64,000 nucleotides of DNA from Glandiceps talaboti (lineage: Eukaryota; Hemichordata; Enteropneusta; Spengelidae): positions 22,721,449 to 22,785,448 of the forward strand of contig NC_135553.1 of assembly GCF_964340395.1 (NCBI RefSeq), given 5' to 3'. Below, one piece after another: positions 12,706 to 34,400 of the stretch; the stretch's first letter is position 1, and every line of letters begins with the position of its first letter. A model generated the notes under the pieces. The model worked only from the letters and a program-made list of their open reading frames with translations, ran no database searches and was not told the DNA's origin. Position numbers and translations under genes: made by a program.

Positions 12706-13055
12706 CGTTTTCAATTTTATTGTTTCGGCAGTGATCGCCTTCTTCCAACTCAAGAAGGAGAACAAACGACATCGTACGAAGGCAACAGAAGTATAGAAAT
12801 CTAGTCGTACACTATTCGATATTAATCGTTAGGTAGGTCTTCGTCTGCGTCTGTAAACAGCACGAAAGTAGCGCCCTCTGTGGGGAGAGATCGTAACATG
12901 TCGAACGTCGCGTCAGACGACTTTTGGAACACAATGCATATGTTCTATCATAATCGTGATGACGCGATGTTATGTTTATTCTGCTCGAAGGCGCTTGCTT
13001 TAGTAACACGTTACTTCGTCGCACAGCTTGTCGAGTATATAATTATGATATATTT

Positions 13056-21627
<8,572 letters not shown>

Positions 21628-22739
21628 AATGTCAGGTATTTGAAGCATTTTCAATATATTTGTAAAAAAAGTTGATATTACTTGAAAAAGATGTTGCGTT
21701 TACAATTATATGACTTGCCTTTATTTGACTTTAATGTATTTGATGAAAAATATCCCAGTAGTCCTATACGGTAAGAACGATTTGTTGCCATGGTAATGGA
21801 AGATTTTTCGCTTTAACAGCTGTATCTATGCAGCATACAAAAGTTGCAGAGGCGTGTCAAATTTGACAATTCTTCCCACAGACTAGCAGTTGTGTTTATT
21901 TAAGAAATAGTTTGTATAATATCATTATTACCATTGTAAATAATATTTAATAAATTCATGACTTTTTAAAAACGATCTTTTTATTTTTATTTTCAGGTGT
22001 TGAAATTATCAGAATGTGGTGTGACGGTAAACTCGAAATGCCGCCATAATCTGATTCGTGGAGAAGGCCACAGCCCCTTTGAAACCTTTAATGTCGTGTG
22101 GTTTCTGAGAAGGCAGTTTTGAGTTATAAACCTAACAGACCAGTTGCTGTATATGTATACTAGTGTATATATTTTATTATTGTATACATATATATGGACT
22201 GCATGCGGTGTTTACGGTGTGGTATCTCTTCTCATGATTGTATATATTCAGGTTCCCTTTACATCGTGTGAACCATTAATAATAAAAACGTTTTTAAAAA
22301 AAATAAAAAAAATATATTAATTTAAAATTACATTAAAAATATCTGTCTCTTGATTTAGCTATGAATGTATATTTTAAATAGACATTCCAATTATGAGAGG
22401 ATGTATGGATTCCAGAACTCCCCCTCCCCCCCCCCCCCGGTAGTATCGGAATTAGACATTTATCTTAGTATTTAAGGTATTCGGCGATCAGACGAGGCTT
22501 GTAGATCTGATTATCTGTAACGTACATTCATTATTGACTTAACAGGCCATTCATATAGATATTCACCGTTCATTTTTCATAAAACTTCGAATACAGACTT
22601 AAAGATATCGAGTAAATTGATGTATGAAAAATTATTGCTTTGGGGAAACAAAAGTCTGGACAAAAACGTCAAATTTGGTAAAATATTTTGAATAAATCGT
22701 TGAAAATTTCGCCATTTGAATATAAAGTGGCACACATTG

Positions 22740-23085
22740 GGCCTAAAAATGCTTGATTCCGATTACCTGACCCGACCTACTTCCGACCCTTAATTTTTTT
22801 AATTTTACATATTCGAGAAAAAAATAAGGAAATCGCGAAAATTGTGAAGTCTCGCCAGAAATAGTGGATGCGGAAACTGACATCAACTTATAAAGACAAT
22901 AAAACTGTTCTTCCAATCTGTGTCTGTACATCTGATGGAAAGAAACCGTATGGAAAACAACAGAAAAGATAACTATCTGAACTAGACACTCACACATGAT
23001 AATAAATATAATACAATAAAATAAAAAATCTACCTACCCCACCTACTCTAATTTGAGCATAATCGGAACCATACAATTTTTTTAG
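22740..23085. mobile_element. MITE of the GGCCTAAAAA family
   Basis: It begins GGCCTAAAAATGCTTGATTC and ends ATAATCGGAACC..TTTTTTTAG, an imperfect terminal inverted repeat. Its interior (GTACATCTGATGGAAAGAAA, CTACCTACCCCACC) matches 27753-28123 in reverse orientation. Confidence 0.75.
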
Positions 23086-23329
23086 TAATAGTATTACCAT
23101 GCGTGATGTAGTATGTCCGACCCGTTCGTCAAACTTGTAACAATTTCTGATCATGGTTGGTGATGCTTTCATACTCACTTCGTTACGATAATCTTGCTAA
23201 CAGACCTACTGTTACCCCGAGACTGTTACAATCTATTATGTCCTTGAAATGACGACTGGAGTAGGAATTTTCCATGGTTTTCTATGGAGGGTTTGACATT
23301 CCAGGGTTTTCCAGGACCGTGCGAACCCT

Positions 23330-23450
23330 GCAAAAGGCTTTTTCGAAATATGACAAAATATAATCGGCAGCAAACTAGTTTGTAAGTTGAAGTTCTGATT
23401 TCGAAAAAAGAAAATATTGCTTCTACAATGCCTAAACATTATGTTCTTCA
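23330..23450 (+). repeat. Dispersed ~120-bp repeat, copy 2
   Basis: Nearly the same as 5475-5600, in the same orientation relative to the upstream K2P gene. Confidence 0.85.
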
Positions 23451-23839
23451 TTGGCGGAAGGTCCTTATGGTATTCTACTTACTAAAGCTTACCTAACTAT
23501 CACTTGTAAAGTTGGCTGGACTCAAATCTGGTAGTAAGATATAAATGATATATGATGATGTAATTTTATGGTACAAATTAAAATGCTGAGGAAATGCAGT
23601 CCGACTGTTCGAGCAATGCTAGAAGACAATTGTAATGTCATAGAATGCATGCAATGATGTTAACGTTATACTAGAACAGTTTTATGAAAGGTAATTTTGC
23701 TTGAGTAAAAAAAAAACCTCGTAAACTCAGCTTGTGCCAATTTTCTTCTGTGATTTGAAGGTGACATTATTTGAAAGCCATCAGTGGCAACAAGTAAATA
23801 CTAAAAAATTATTATTATATGCAGAAATTTGCCCGATTT

Positions 23840-24310
23840 CAATAAATGACCATGAACACCAAAGTCAAAATCAAAGGTCAAGTTCTCAAAAGAAAGTTTA
23901 CACCTAATAATATTTGTGTTAGATCCTTAAAATGGAGTCGCTATGTACTGAGGTTTTTGAGTTATGTGATAAATCATGATTGTTTACAACAAATATGGCC
24001 ACCATTCAGTAAAATGTTATATGAGCATCAAAAGTAATGCACGTTTTTATTTATCACCATTTCAAAAGAAATTTAGCAACACTTAAATGCTACAGATTGA
24101 CTGCAATTGGCAAGAAATAGCTTGATTTAGATAATTGACCCCAAAGGTCAAGGTCAAAGATTGGGTGTTTTACAAGAAAGCTTGCACATGATTATATGGG
24201 GTTAGACACTTGAATGGACTCTTTACATATTGTTTCAGTTATGCAGTATTGGTTTCTTACTCCGAATATGGCCACAATTCAATAAAAAGTTATATGAAAA
24301 CCTAAAGTAA
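23840..24310. repeat. Degenerate GGTCAAGGTCA-containing tandem repeat
   Basis: At least two diverged copies of a ~240-bp unit contain CAAAGTCAAAATCAAAGGTC / CCAAAGGTCAAGGTCAAAG, then AAGAAAG(T/C)TT(A/G)CAC and TTAGA. A related series lies at 28740-29190 in a PLA2G6 intron. Confidence 0.6.
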
Positions 24311-25477
24311 TCCTTGGTTATATTTCTTTTCCTCTATATTACATGTGAACATGATTTAAATAAATCATGTAACCACACACACACACACACACACAAAGAC
24401 AACACTTCATGTCTATAGCACTCTGAATCATGAACCTCAGTTCAATTGTGCTAAAAAAATCAGATTTTCATATGAAATAAAAAACAATTCATTGATTTCT
24501 ATTTAAAGTTACATCACACTACATTAAAATATTGCATCCATACACAAATTTACACATCTGAAAATTAACAAATTAATAATTAATTACTAATTCAAACTAA
24601 TAAATTGCATCTGTTTAGATTATTAGGATTAAAATTCTGGTGTAAATAACACACTTGTCTGGAAACATCATAGAATAAGTTGGTCCAGAACAAAAATGAA
24701 CAATTCTATCTAATCCTTATATTGTGACTCCACTGATAAACTAAACCTAATGCAAGGACCTGGCCTTTACGTAAAGCTAGAGTTGACGAAAATAATCAAG
24801 CTTACGTTTGTAAATTTCATCGTTGAATAATACACAAGTATAGTGCCCTAGTCTCACTTGGTATTAAACAAAAACAAATTGCTACAGTACAATTCAGGAT
24901 TCAACATTTATACAAATATTGTCTTTTAAACGTAAATAGATATTTCAGATGAAGACTTCTGATAATACTAATAATAGTAGTAGTTATAATAATTTATTTG
25001 AAATGAACCAAATCCTCCAAGACATGCACAGTATACACCCCCATCCAAGTATTTTACCATATTTAATTTAAATAAAAGACAGGGGTTTTTTTGACGTAGT
25101 TGGCCTTGATGATTCATTTTGTCTTACAAAAACTGATACTTTGTAATTATTTTGAATCTCAGTTTATAAGTAAGTACGTAAGTAGGTATATTTTTATATG
25201 ATATGATCAAATCAGTTTGATAGGACGTTGTACACGGGTGAGATCTAGGCAACTAATTTCCTGGGTTCTACTCCTTAGTTTGTGCTGAAGTATGTGGCTG
25301 TGTATAATTCACTTGATCCCCATCCTTATCATGAAACATCTGACCCCATGCATTCCTTTGTGAACAATGATTTTACATAAATTAATATCTTTTCAACAGT
25401 ACATTCAGCTGTTTAAAATTTCGTCTATTCTGATATCTATAACACTTTGTAACCAATCATCTTGCATAAATTAATGT

Positions 25478-28400
25478 TTACGATTTCAACAGTACACCAA
25501 GCTGTTCAAATTTCTGTTGATTCTGATAGATATAACACTGAGTCTCCCATAGCATCTTCACTAGTACCGAGTCGTCTGTTTCATCCAGCTGCACCTCAGC
25601 TGATAACTGAGGATTGAATCTATAGAAAGGGACATCGATCATATTACACCAGGCTCTCGCTCTGTCATTAGGTCTGTGGGCTGACTCTGTCACCTGAAAT
25701 GGGAAATCAAAAATCAAATAAACAATCTAAATTACCAGTAATACAAGATTTGTCATACCATGCACAAGTTATTGTCTTCAAAAAGAAAATATGGATTATA
25801 TACTCTGGTCGCTCTACATCACAACAACTTGTGTCTACACCAATGATTTTGCAGTGCACGAAATCCCCACTATTTTCCTTGATTATTCATAAATTGATAA
25901 GTTTGAAGAGGTCTAATTATGTTATTCCCCAATATTTTTTCTCTCTTTCATTTGGGAAATGCTCATGACCTAAGGGTCTTGGCACTACTTGTCCAGTGGC
26001 TCAGTGACAAGGCCCCTTAGGTCACTCATATTTTCCTTGGCTGAATGAAAAAAATATTGAGAATAATATCTTTAATTAGTGTTTCCTCGGTCTACTTGCT
26101 ATACACCAATATATACAATGCTATCTTGCTATTGGCTGGCCAGAATAACTGCCATGGCAGATTAAACTTTATAATTTGTCCATAGACATATATCAGTTAG
26201 TCGTGACTGCGATAAGATATTCTTTTATTATAATAAGTACAAAATTCTTAGAAAGGATATACAGTCATAATATTCAGACAACACTGGCCTAGGTTTAGAA
26301 TAAACAATGGAGTCCATCGTCTGACAAAGTTGAATAAAATCTATCACAAGTTACTTGTGACCTGAAGCCTAACTAAGTGCAGAATAATACTTATACACAA
26401 GACTTCATGCACGATGGACTACATTGTCTGACAACGATGAACAAAATCTATCACATTATCCGAAGTGTAAAATCAAGCTTTATGCAACAAAATACTTTCA
26501 TTTTATTTATAAATTAACCAATATTATAAAACTACTTCATCATAGAAACTATAATATTTAAAATGTGGTACCTGTTCAATCATCATTTGGCCAAGATTTG
26601 CAGCACCCATGACAGTTTTAGCTAATTCAACGATCCCTTCTGGTCTGAACACATCCACCTGTTTGACTTTTCTCATGGGTATCCTCCCAGTTCCAATAGA
26701 TACAACAACACCAAGCTTTCTGGCTATTGTATCATAACCCTGAAGTTTAAACACCAAACATACGGACAAGGATTGAAAGAATATCACAACAAATACAAAA
26801 CACAAGCCTCTGTATTTGATTCTCACTGTGTAAGATTGCACTTTACTAAGTTGACAGATTGTCATGTAGTCCCAAACCCGAATGGATCTCTGTAGCATTT
26901 ATGTTTGTTTGTTTGTTTGTGTGTATTTGTCTGCATAACAGAAAATCGCTGGGAGGAATTCCCAGCACAAAAAGTTTTATAAAAAAAAAGAAAAAAAAAG
27001 GAATCTTGAATGTAAAGTTGGTAACTATGGTAACCATAATATTCTCTAGTTTGTAATCTCAGTATCTTCTCTTTGGGTTCACCAGTCACATCATTGCTAA
27101 TGTACTACCAAAGATCTTTGGTTCATATTTCTTTTAGCTGTATTACATTCAGTAAATACTTGCATCGATGTGCATGTACATTACATTATGTTTAACGAAG
27201 ATTCAAATAGATAAGGAAATTTGATTGAAACATTTTTGCGAGTGTTATTGCAGAAAGAATGGTGGTCAAATCCACTCTTCTAAATGAGTTGGTGCCTTTA
27301 AGCTCCTGAAGGAATATTAGGTTATGAATTTATGTAATACTATGTATGTAGTAATAATGTACATTAAAACTACCGGTATTTGCACTGTTGTGTAATATCA
27401 GTAATATTATTGCATACATATATGCTAATGGGTGTACAATTGTACACTTAAACAAAATGACGTGAATGCGCAGTTGAATTTTTTTTTTTTATATAAAATT
27501 TGTTATTTTGGATAAACAGATGTAATAGGAACAGAACCCCATGATGTATGATTGTATTTCTGTCTCTCATGCTTACAGTGTTTGTTGCTGCAGCACTGTC
27601 ACTCTCGGCTTATGAAAGTATGGCTGCAAACACTCATGCAAATACTCCCGAGTATGCCACATTTGCACTCAGGTGTCATGGAATTCTGTCGTGATAGTAT
27701 TATCATATAACTGTAATAAATGTGTATTTCTTTACCAAAATTGCTTAGAATAGGCCTAACAAAAAAAATTGTGTGGTTCCGATTACATTCAATTTTTAGA
27801 TTTAGATTTTTATATATTTTTTTTATAACTTTATTTTCTCATGTGAGTGTTTAGTTAAGGTAATTAATATGTTTTTTGTTGTTTTCCATATGGTCTCTGT
27901 GTTATTGGTTTCTTCCCATCAGATGTACAGCCATTACAGATTGAAATAACAGTTTTATGTTGTCTTAAGTTGATGCCAGTTTCCGTACTCACTATTCTTA
28001 GCGAAACTTCACAATTTTCATTATTATTATTATTTTTTTCTTGTACGTAAAAAAAAAGTTTAGTATCGACATGAAAAACTAGGTGGGGGTCAGGTAACTG
28101 GAACCAAATAACTTTTTTTAGGCTATATCTCATATCTCTGCACTGTATCTGCTATTATTGTATCAGAACCTTAGGAATCATTGTTGTAAACACTTACCTG
28201 TTGTTTTAAATGCATATTATATTCATGTATTTCAGTCAGTACATCCACTGTAGGGTTGTTAGCTATCAGACCTCCATCTAGAAATCTACCCATAGGACGG
28301 AAATATGTAGGAGCAGCACCACTGGATCTAGCTGCTCTCCAAACTAACTGTTCTGAAAGTGTTAAATAATGAAAGGAAAAAATGTTGATGTCCATCAATA

Positions 28401-31400
28401 TCGAGTACAATAGTATGTTAATAAAATATAAATGTCTAATGATAATGATAAACATTTTTGTATAATGTCATATATATCAGCAAATGTGGTCAAATTCATA
28501 TCTTTTACACTTGTGTAAGTTGTAGCTAATCTAATCTAATCTAATCTAATCTAATCATTATGTTAATTTCAAACATAAAAGTGATATGTATTGATTCCAT
28601 GAAACATTGAGTATACAATTATACTTTATAATAGTGTAAAAGATATGGGTTTATTTAGTAAATTTATTCTGACTAGACAGCTTTTCTATGACAATATGGG
28701 TGAAGACATTGTCTGATGGAAAGCTTGACAAATTTACTTGGCAAATCACTATTTTACCATAAAGATTGACGGTTGAAGTCAAAGGTCAGTTTTTAAACAG
28801 AATGCTTATCTCTATAAAAGGTATGAGAGTTGACACTTGAATGGTGTCTGAGAACAAAATTTCAAGTTGCTTGCTAATTGACCTTGAAAACTACGTTCAA
28901 GGTTAGTGTGCTACGAGAAAGTAATACAGTGATAACATTGATGTAGACACTTGAACAGTTTCCCAAAGTACTCAACTTCAAAATTTAAGTTACTGAACAA
29001 CTTGCAATTTGACTTTGAAGACAAATGTCAGTGTCTGGGTTCAATGCTTGATACTTAGATATACAAACATACTGTAGAGACACTTGTGGAGTTGTTAGGT
29101 ACAATTCCAGTGATTGTGTTAATTACAATTTGACCATGAAGATGGAGATCAAGGTCAACTTTCAAGGTCTTAAAAAAAACCATTACACCTGTCAGTGTGG
29201 TTTAGGCTCTTGCAATTGCATGGAGTCTCTGTGTTCATCTTGAATATCTGTTTCATATTTGCATACAATCTTCCATTTTACAGTTTGAGGTCTTAACTTT
29301 GACATAACCAACTTACCATTGGGTTTAGGGGGAGGTACAAAATTTTGTGGATCGATGTTCACCTGCTGAGCAGTTGTTGAGGTTGGTGGAGCTTCAAAGT
29401 TCCTAAAGAAGTGTAAAGCTGGTGGATTTCTGTCTCCTAAAACAGCTGTTACAAGAACCCTTTGAAGTGAAATAAAGGACAAGCTACATCAATTTGGTGG
29501 AGATATTTGTTGCCAATGTGGTTTGTATTTCAATGTAGTTTACATTCATTTGAACTTATACCAGGTTTTCAAACACATTGAAAAATCAAAGCATAACGCA
29601 ATGTTAATATTCATCCTAGTCTGTACATTGGAATTCATATTGTCCTGTTCTAAAATTATATAACATGGCTAAATGAGCTATATATCTACATTGAATTTCA
29701 TATTTCACATTTAATGGTGGGAAAGTTTCCCTTCATATACTTTAATAAACATGATGTGGGGTAAGCATTACCTTTGGAACTTTGAAACTTAGCTATTGAC
29801 AAATAAAGTGGTTAAATCATTTACAGTATACTGTAGCTAACATTCTCATTCATTCATTCATTCATTCATTCATTCATTCATTCATTCATTCATTCATTCA
29901 TTCATTCATTCATTCAGTCAGTCAGTCAAATAAAAGGAAGTGACAGAAGAGATCATATCACTACAGGTCTTTGTAAACACAGTGATAAAACCTTTCTGTT
30001 ATGAGTATGTGAATGACAAAAAATATGGACAAATAAAATATGTGTACAAACATGAACTATGAAAAATCAAGAGATGATGATTTCTACTCATATTTTGAGC
30101 ATGGCAGAGCCGATGATATAATATTTGTGGTTCCAAAACTCACTTTGGATGTTGTACTGCATCCATTGTGGTGTTTTCTCCAAACTCTTCCTTCATGACT
30201 TGTTCAAGAGGTTCTGATGCATATGGTCTTTTCCCTTTGAATACTTTATTCTTCATACGGAAATAGAATCCCTGTATTTCTCTCAAACTGTGACCTGCAC
30301 AATGGAACAATGAATGGTAGATACATGTATAGATGAATAAATATGAGAAAAGAAGATAATATCATCAATATTTACAGGGTATGATGTTGAAAGTTATTTC
30401 TACAGTTAGAACTAAATTTATACTTTCATTGAATGACTGATATCCAGGGTTGTAAGAAAAGAATGCAACTGTCAAAATAAACATAACTGGTGAACTTGCC
30501 TTTTCAGTTAAAAAAGGATATTAAAATGAAGCATTAAAAGTTCAAAAAGCGAAAGAATTGTCACTGGGAAATATTGGTACATATGACATTGTGATTGTAT
30601 GAGGCATTTAGTCATACATATTTCTTTGCCATGCATACATCACTAAAAGGGTCATCAGCTGAGTTGATACATGTAGGGGGTAGAGGGGCTTGCTGTATTC
30701 AGTTAATCATATATTGACAAGATAAAAAGACAAACATAGACATAGATAGATATACATCTAGACAGACAGACAGGCAGAGATACATACACACATACACACA
30801 TACATACATAGAAATACATAAGGAATCAGTGATACAGTCCGAATCAAATGCAATCCGATGTTTCTTTATCAAGGATATCAAGACACACACACACACACAT
30901 ACATACAAGTCATACATACATACATACATACATACATACATACATGTATACATACACACACATATACATTGTACATACATATACATTGTACATACATGTA
31001 CATACATACATACAGACAGACATACATTTAACAGGCAGAAAAGATGCAATTACAATTGATACCTTTAGAGCTGGAATTCTGCCAGTGGTATATCACACAT
31101 CAAACATATACTGTTGCAAGCTGGCAGGCAGAAAGACAAACAGCCATACAGACAGATGGACAGACAGACAGACAGTCAGATTGAGACAGAATCACAGAAA
31201 GGTAATACCATACCATGTACAATAGCTAGAGCCAGAATTCCACCAGTGCTTGTACCAGCTATCCAATCGAACATATCCCTGACTGGTCGTTTAGCATACT
31301 GCTCAATGGCTAGTAAGAGTTGTATAAGGATAAGGCCTCTGATACCACCACCATCTAGAGTTAGAACGGTGTCAAAATTACGTTTGAGGGGGGGCTTCCA

Positions 31401-34400
31401 AGCTGCTGCACTGTCCAACTCATCAACATCCATATTTTTATGGTCCACTGAACCATGTCTCTTCAATGCTGCTGCTACCACATTCAATGCTAGGAAGTCA
31501 TCATAGGCTAGGTCAAAATACAACAAAGACATTCTCAGTACACATAGAAGTCATCAAAAAGAAAACAGTAACAATAAATGATGTTTCTTAATAGAGAACA
31601 ATGAATTACTCAAGGTAGATATTGCCTATGTTTGCATGAAAAATTTCTATAAAGTTTTTACTTAAAGTAACTTTTAGGACACCCTTAAAGGGGCATATCG
31701 CTCCAGTTTATAAAGGCATTTTTGAAATCTTTGTGTTCTGGAGAGTCATTTCATGTCATATTACATAAATTTCACACAATTGCCAAGAAAACCAAGCTGC
31801 TGAATCTTGTTTCACATTTATTGTTCTGTGACCGTCTTAACACTGTTTCATTGCTTGTCTGATGGGACGGGAGTCAGCAGACATATACATGCATTAGATG
31901 AACAATACATACTCATGACTCTTTGTCCTTATTACCTTTAGACAAAGTCATGAATATTTATTGTTTATGCTATACTTCTCCATGTCTGCTATTACCATGA
32001 AACAAAACTGGACCACTGCAAGGTCTACATTAAAATGTGAAGCAAGTTTCAATTTGGTGTTTCTTAGCAACTGAAATCATGAAATGACTCTCCAAACTCA
32101 AAGTTTACAAAAATGACTTCATTTTGTGGTCATGCTTTCCCCACTATCGTTTTCATTGATTCACATATATGACTTATGATTCACTTTTACTTTTTGTATA
32201 CCTACAGTCTGACACTTGTGATTTGCGTCTGTACATACGTACATATGTCCATGTGTCTTGTCTTTGATGTTTACCTGGTGCCAAGATGAATCTATACATT
32301 TTCCATGTTTTATGGACAGTAAAGAATATCTAAACTAATCTAATCTAATCTAATCTAATGTAATATACCTTGATTTGAAGCACTTGCTTCACTCTTAACG
32401 ACACCTGGTGGTTCTCCATCAAACTGCCCATCATATCGACATCCGTCATTACAACCTTTCATCATTGACTGACATCTTTGAGCCCCTACCATGTGCATGG
32501 CATACAGTATCTTGCTGCGATTTTTCAGGTTATTCAGTGCCACTAGATGTCTTGGCGTGTCATTTTGGTTATTCTTGGCATTGACATCTGCACCAAAGAC
32601 TATCAAAGTATAGACAAGGTCAAGGTCATCCCTCTGAAATATAAAAACTACTTTGTAACAGTTTATAGGCATTATTTTGTATAATGTCACTAACTTGCAA
32701 CATGTTGTCAACCACCTAGCAGATACCTCACTTGTTTATGTTTCCAACCTATACCTACACTCAATGTCTGAAAAAGCTGTATTTCTTATTTATTAATTAT
32801 TTTTAAAACATTGGTTTTTGGAATATTAACATTTTGCAAGAGGTGCCCCCCCACGTAGATGTAGCTTTTATTTCTTCAGCATTCTACACCTGACAATGAC
32901 ATACATACTGAGGAAGTAATCATTTCAGTCACTTTTCACTTTTCATCCCTCTATCACAAGAAAAAGAAATTTACACAATACAAACATACCTGAACGGCAA
33001 CATGCAATGGAGTGTTTCCATTTTGTCCTCTAGCATTGACATTAGCTTCTGCACACAGTAGACTCATGACACAGTCTTTTCTCCTTTTAATGACCATAAT
33101 ATGTAGCGGTGTGTCTCCTGTTTTGTTAACGACTTCCTTGTCACAGCCATATTTTAGCAGCCTGTCTACATCTTCTGCAGTCCTTGCCCAGTGTAATGCA
33201 GTACCTCCATACAAGGCATCTTTCCTGTTGGCTAGCTGTGGGTAGACCTCCAACATGACTTCTACACACCTAGAGCACAATAGTTGACACATCAAACCAT
33301 TAAAAACTAAATGACAACTGGATATGTGTAAAGTCTCTCATATCGATTCAGTTACACTGTCAATGACTAGTCTTGTAGCAAGACCTCAGATCTGTGTTTG
33401 GAAGGTTACAGACAAAAAAACCAAAGAATGATGGTACCTCTGTTCACAGTCCCAATCACTCGGCTATATGAGCCACGGCCAATTTTAAAAGTTAGCACAA
33501 TTACCAAGAGTCCAGTAGCTAGACTAGTCAATGACTATTTCAACATGAGGGTGAAATTTTAGCAACAACTGAGTATGGCTTCTGGGTGCTGGAGTCTAGA
33601 CTGTTTGACCTGTATGATGTGGCTAGGTTGAAATATCACATCTCATGAGATCAGGTATATATAGTGTATTGGGTAACCACGGCAACTTACTTTGCACTTG
33701 ATGCTTTCATAGCAGTGTATTGGGTAACCATGGCAACTTACTTTGCATTTGCTTTCATACTATCATAGCAGTACACTGGGTAACTATGGCAATTTAGTTT
33801 GTACTTGATGCTTTCAGAGCATATTGTATTGGGTAACCATGGCAACTTAGTTTGCATTTGATGCTTTCGTAGCATAGTGCATAGGGTAATCTCGACAATT
33901 TACTAAAAATGTACTTGATACTTTCATAGCATACATGTACATGTATGTATGGGGTACCCATGGCAACTTACTCTGTACTTGATGCTTTCATAGCATAGTG
34001 TATTGGGTAACCATGGCGACTGATGATATCCACATCTGCTCCATACTGCAGTAATATCCTTACGTTCTTTTCCTTGTTTTCTTTACAGGCAACATGTAAT
34101 GGTGTCTCAGATATGTGATTCTGGTTGTTGATCATTTTAGCATCCCTTTTCGCTAAGATCTAAAAAATTTAAATAATACAAAGTTACAGCTACTTATACT
34201 ATGCTGCTGTTAAAGGCCTACTTTGCATACAAATAAGATGACACTCACTAGATGACTCTGACTGTGTAACATGTTCACAGAGCTCATACAACAACCATCG
34301 ACCGACCTTATAGTTGTAAGCCTGTCTCAAGCTGTGCTAAAACTACCTACCGACAGCTAGTTTCTATATTGATCAAAGGTGTAATCTTTCACTCCCTGGT

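Larger units (their letters stand above)
21628..25477. other. Convergent intergenic region between K2P and PLA2G6
   Basis: The 3' ends of the two genes face each other here. It holds candidate AATAAA signals for the K2P gene (21949, 22281), a MITE (22740-23085), the second copy of the 120-bp repeat and degenerate GGTCA-rich repeats. I see no further gene. Confidence 0.7.

Noticed and set aside
33420-33480. tRNA-like sequence (GGCTCATATAGCCGAGTG on the minus strand)
   Set aside because: An A-box-like stretch is present but no B box at the right distance, so no tRNA or SINE call.
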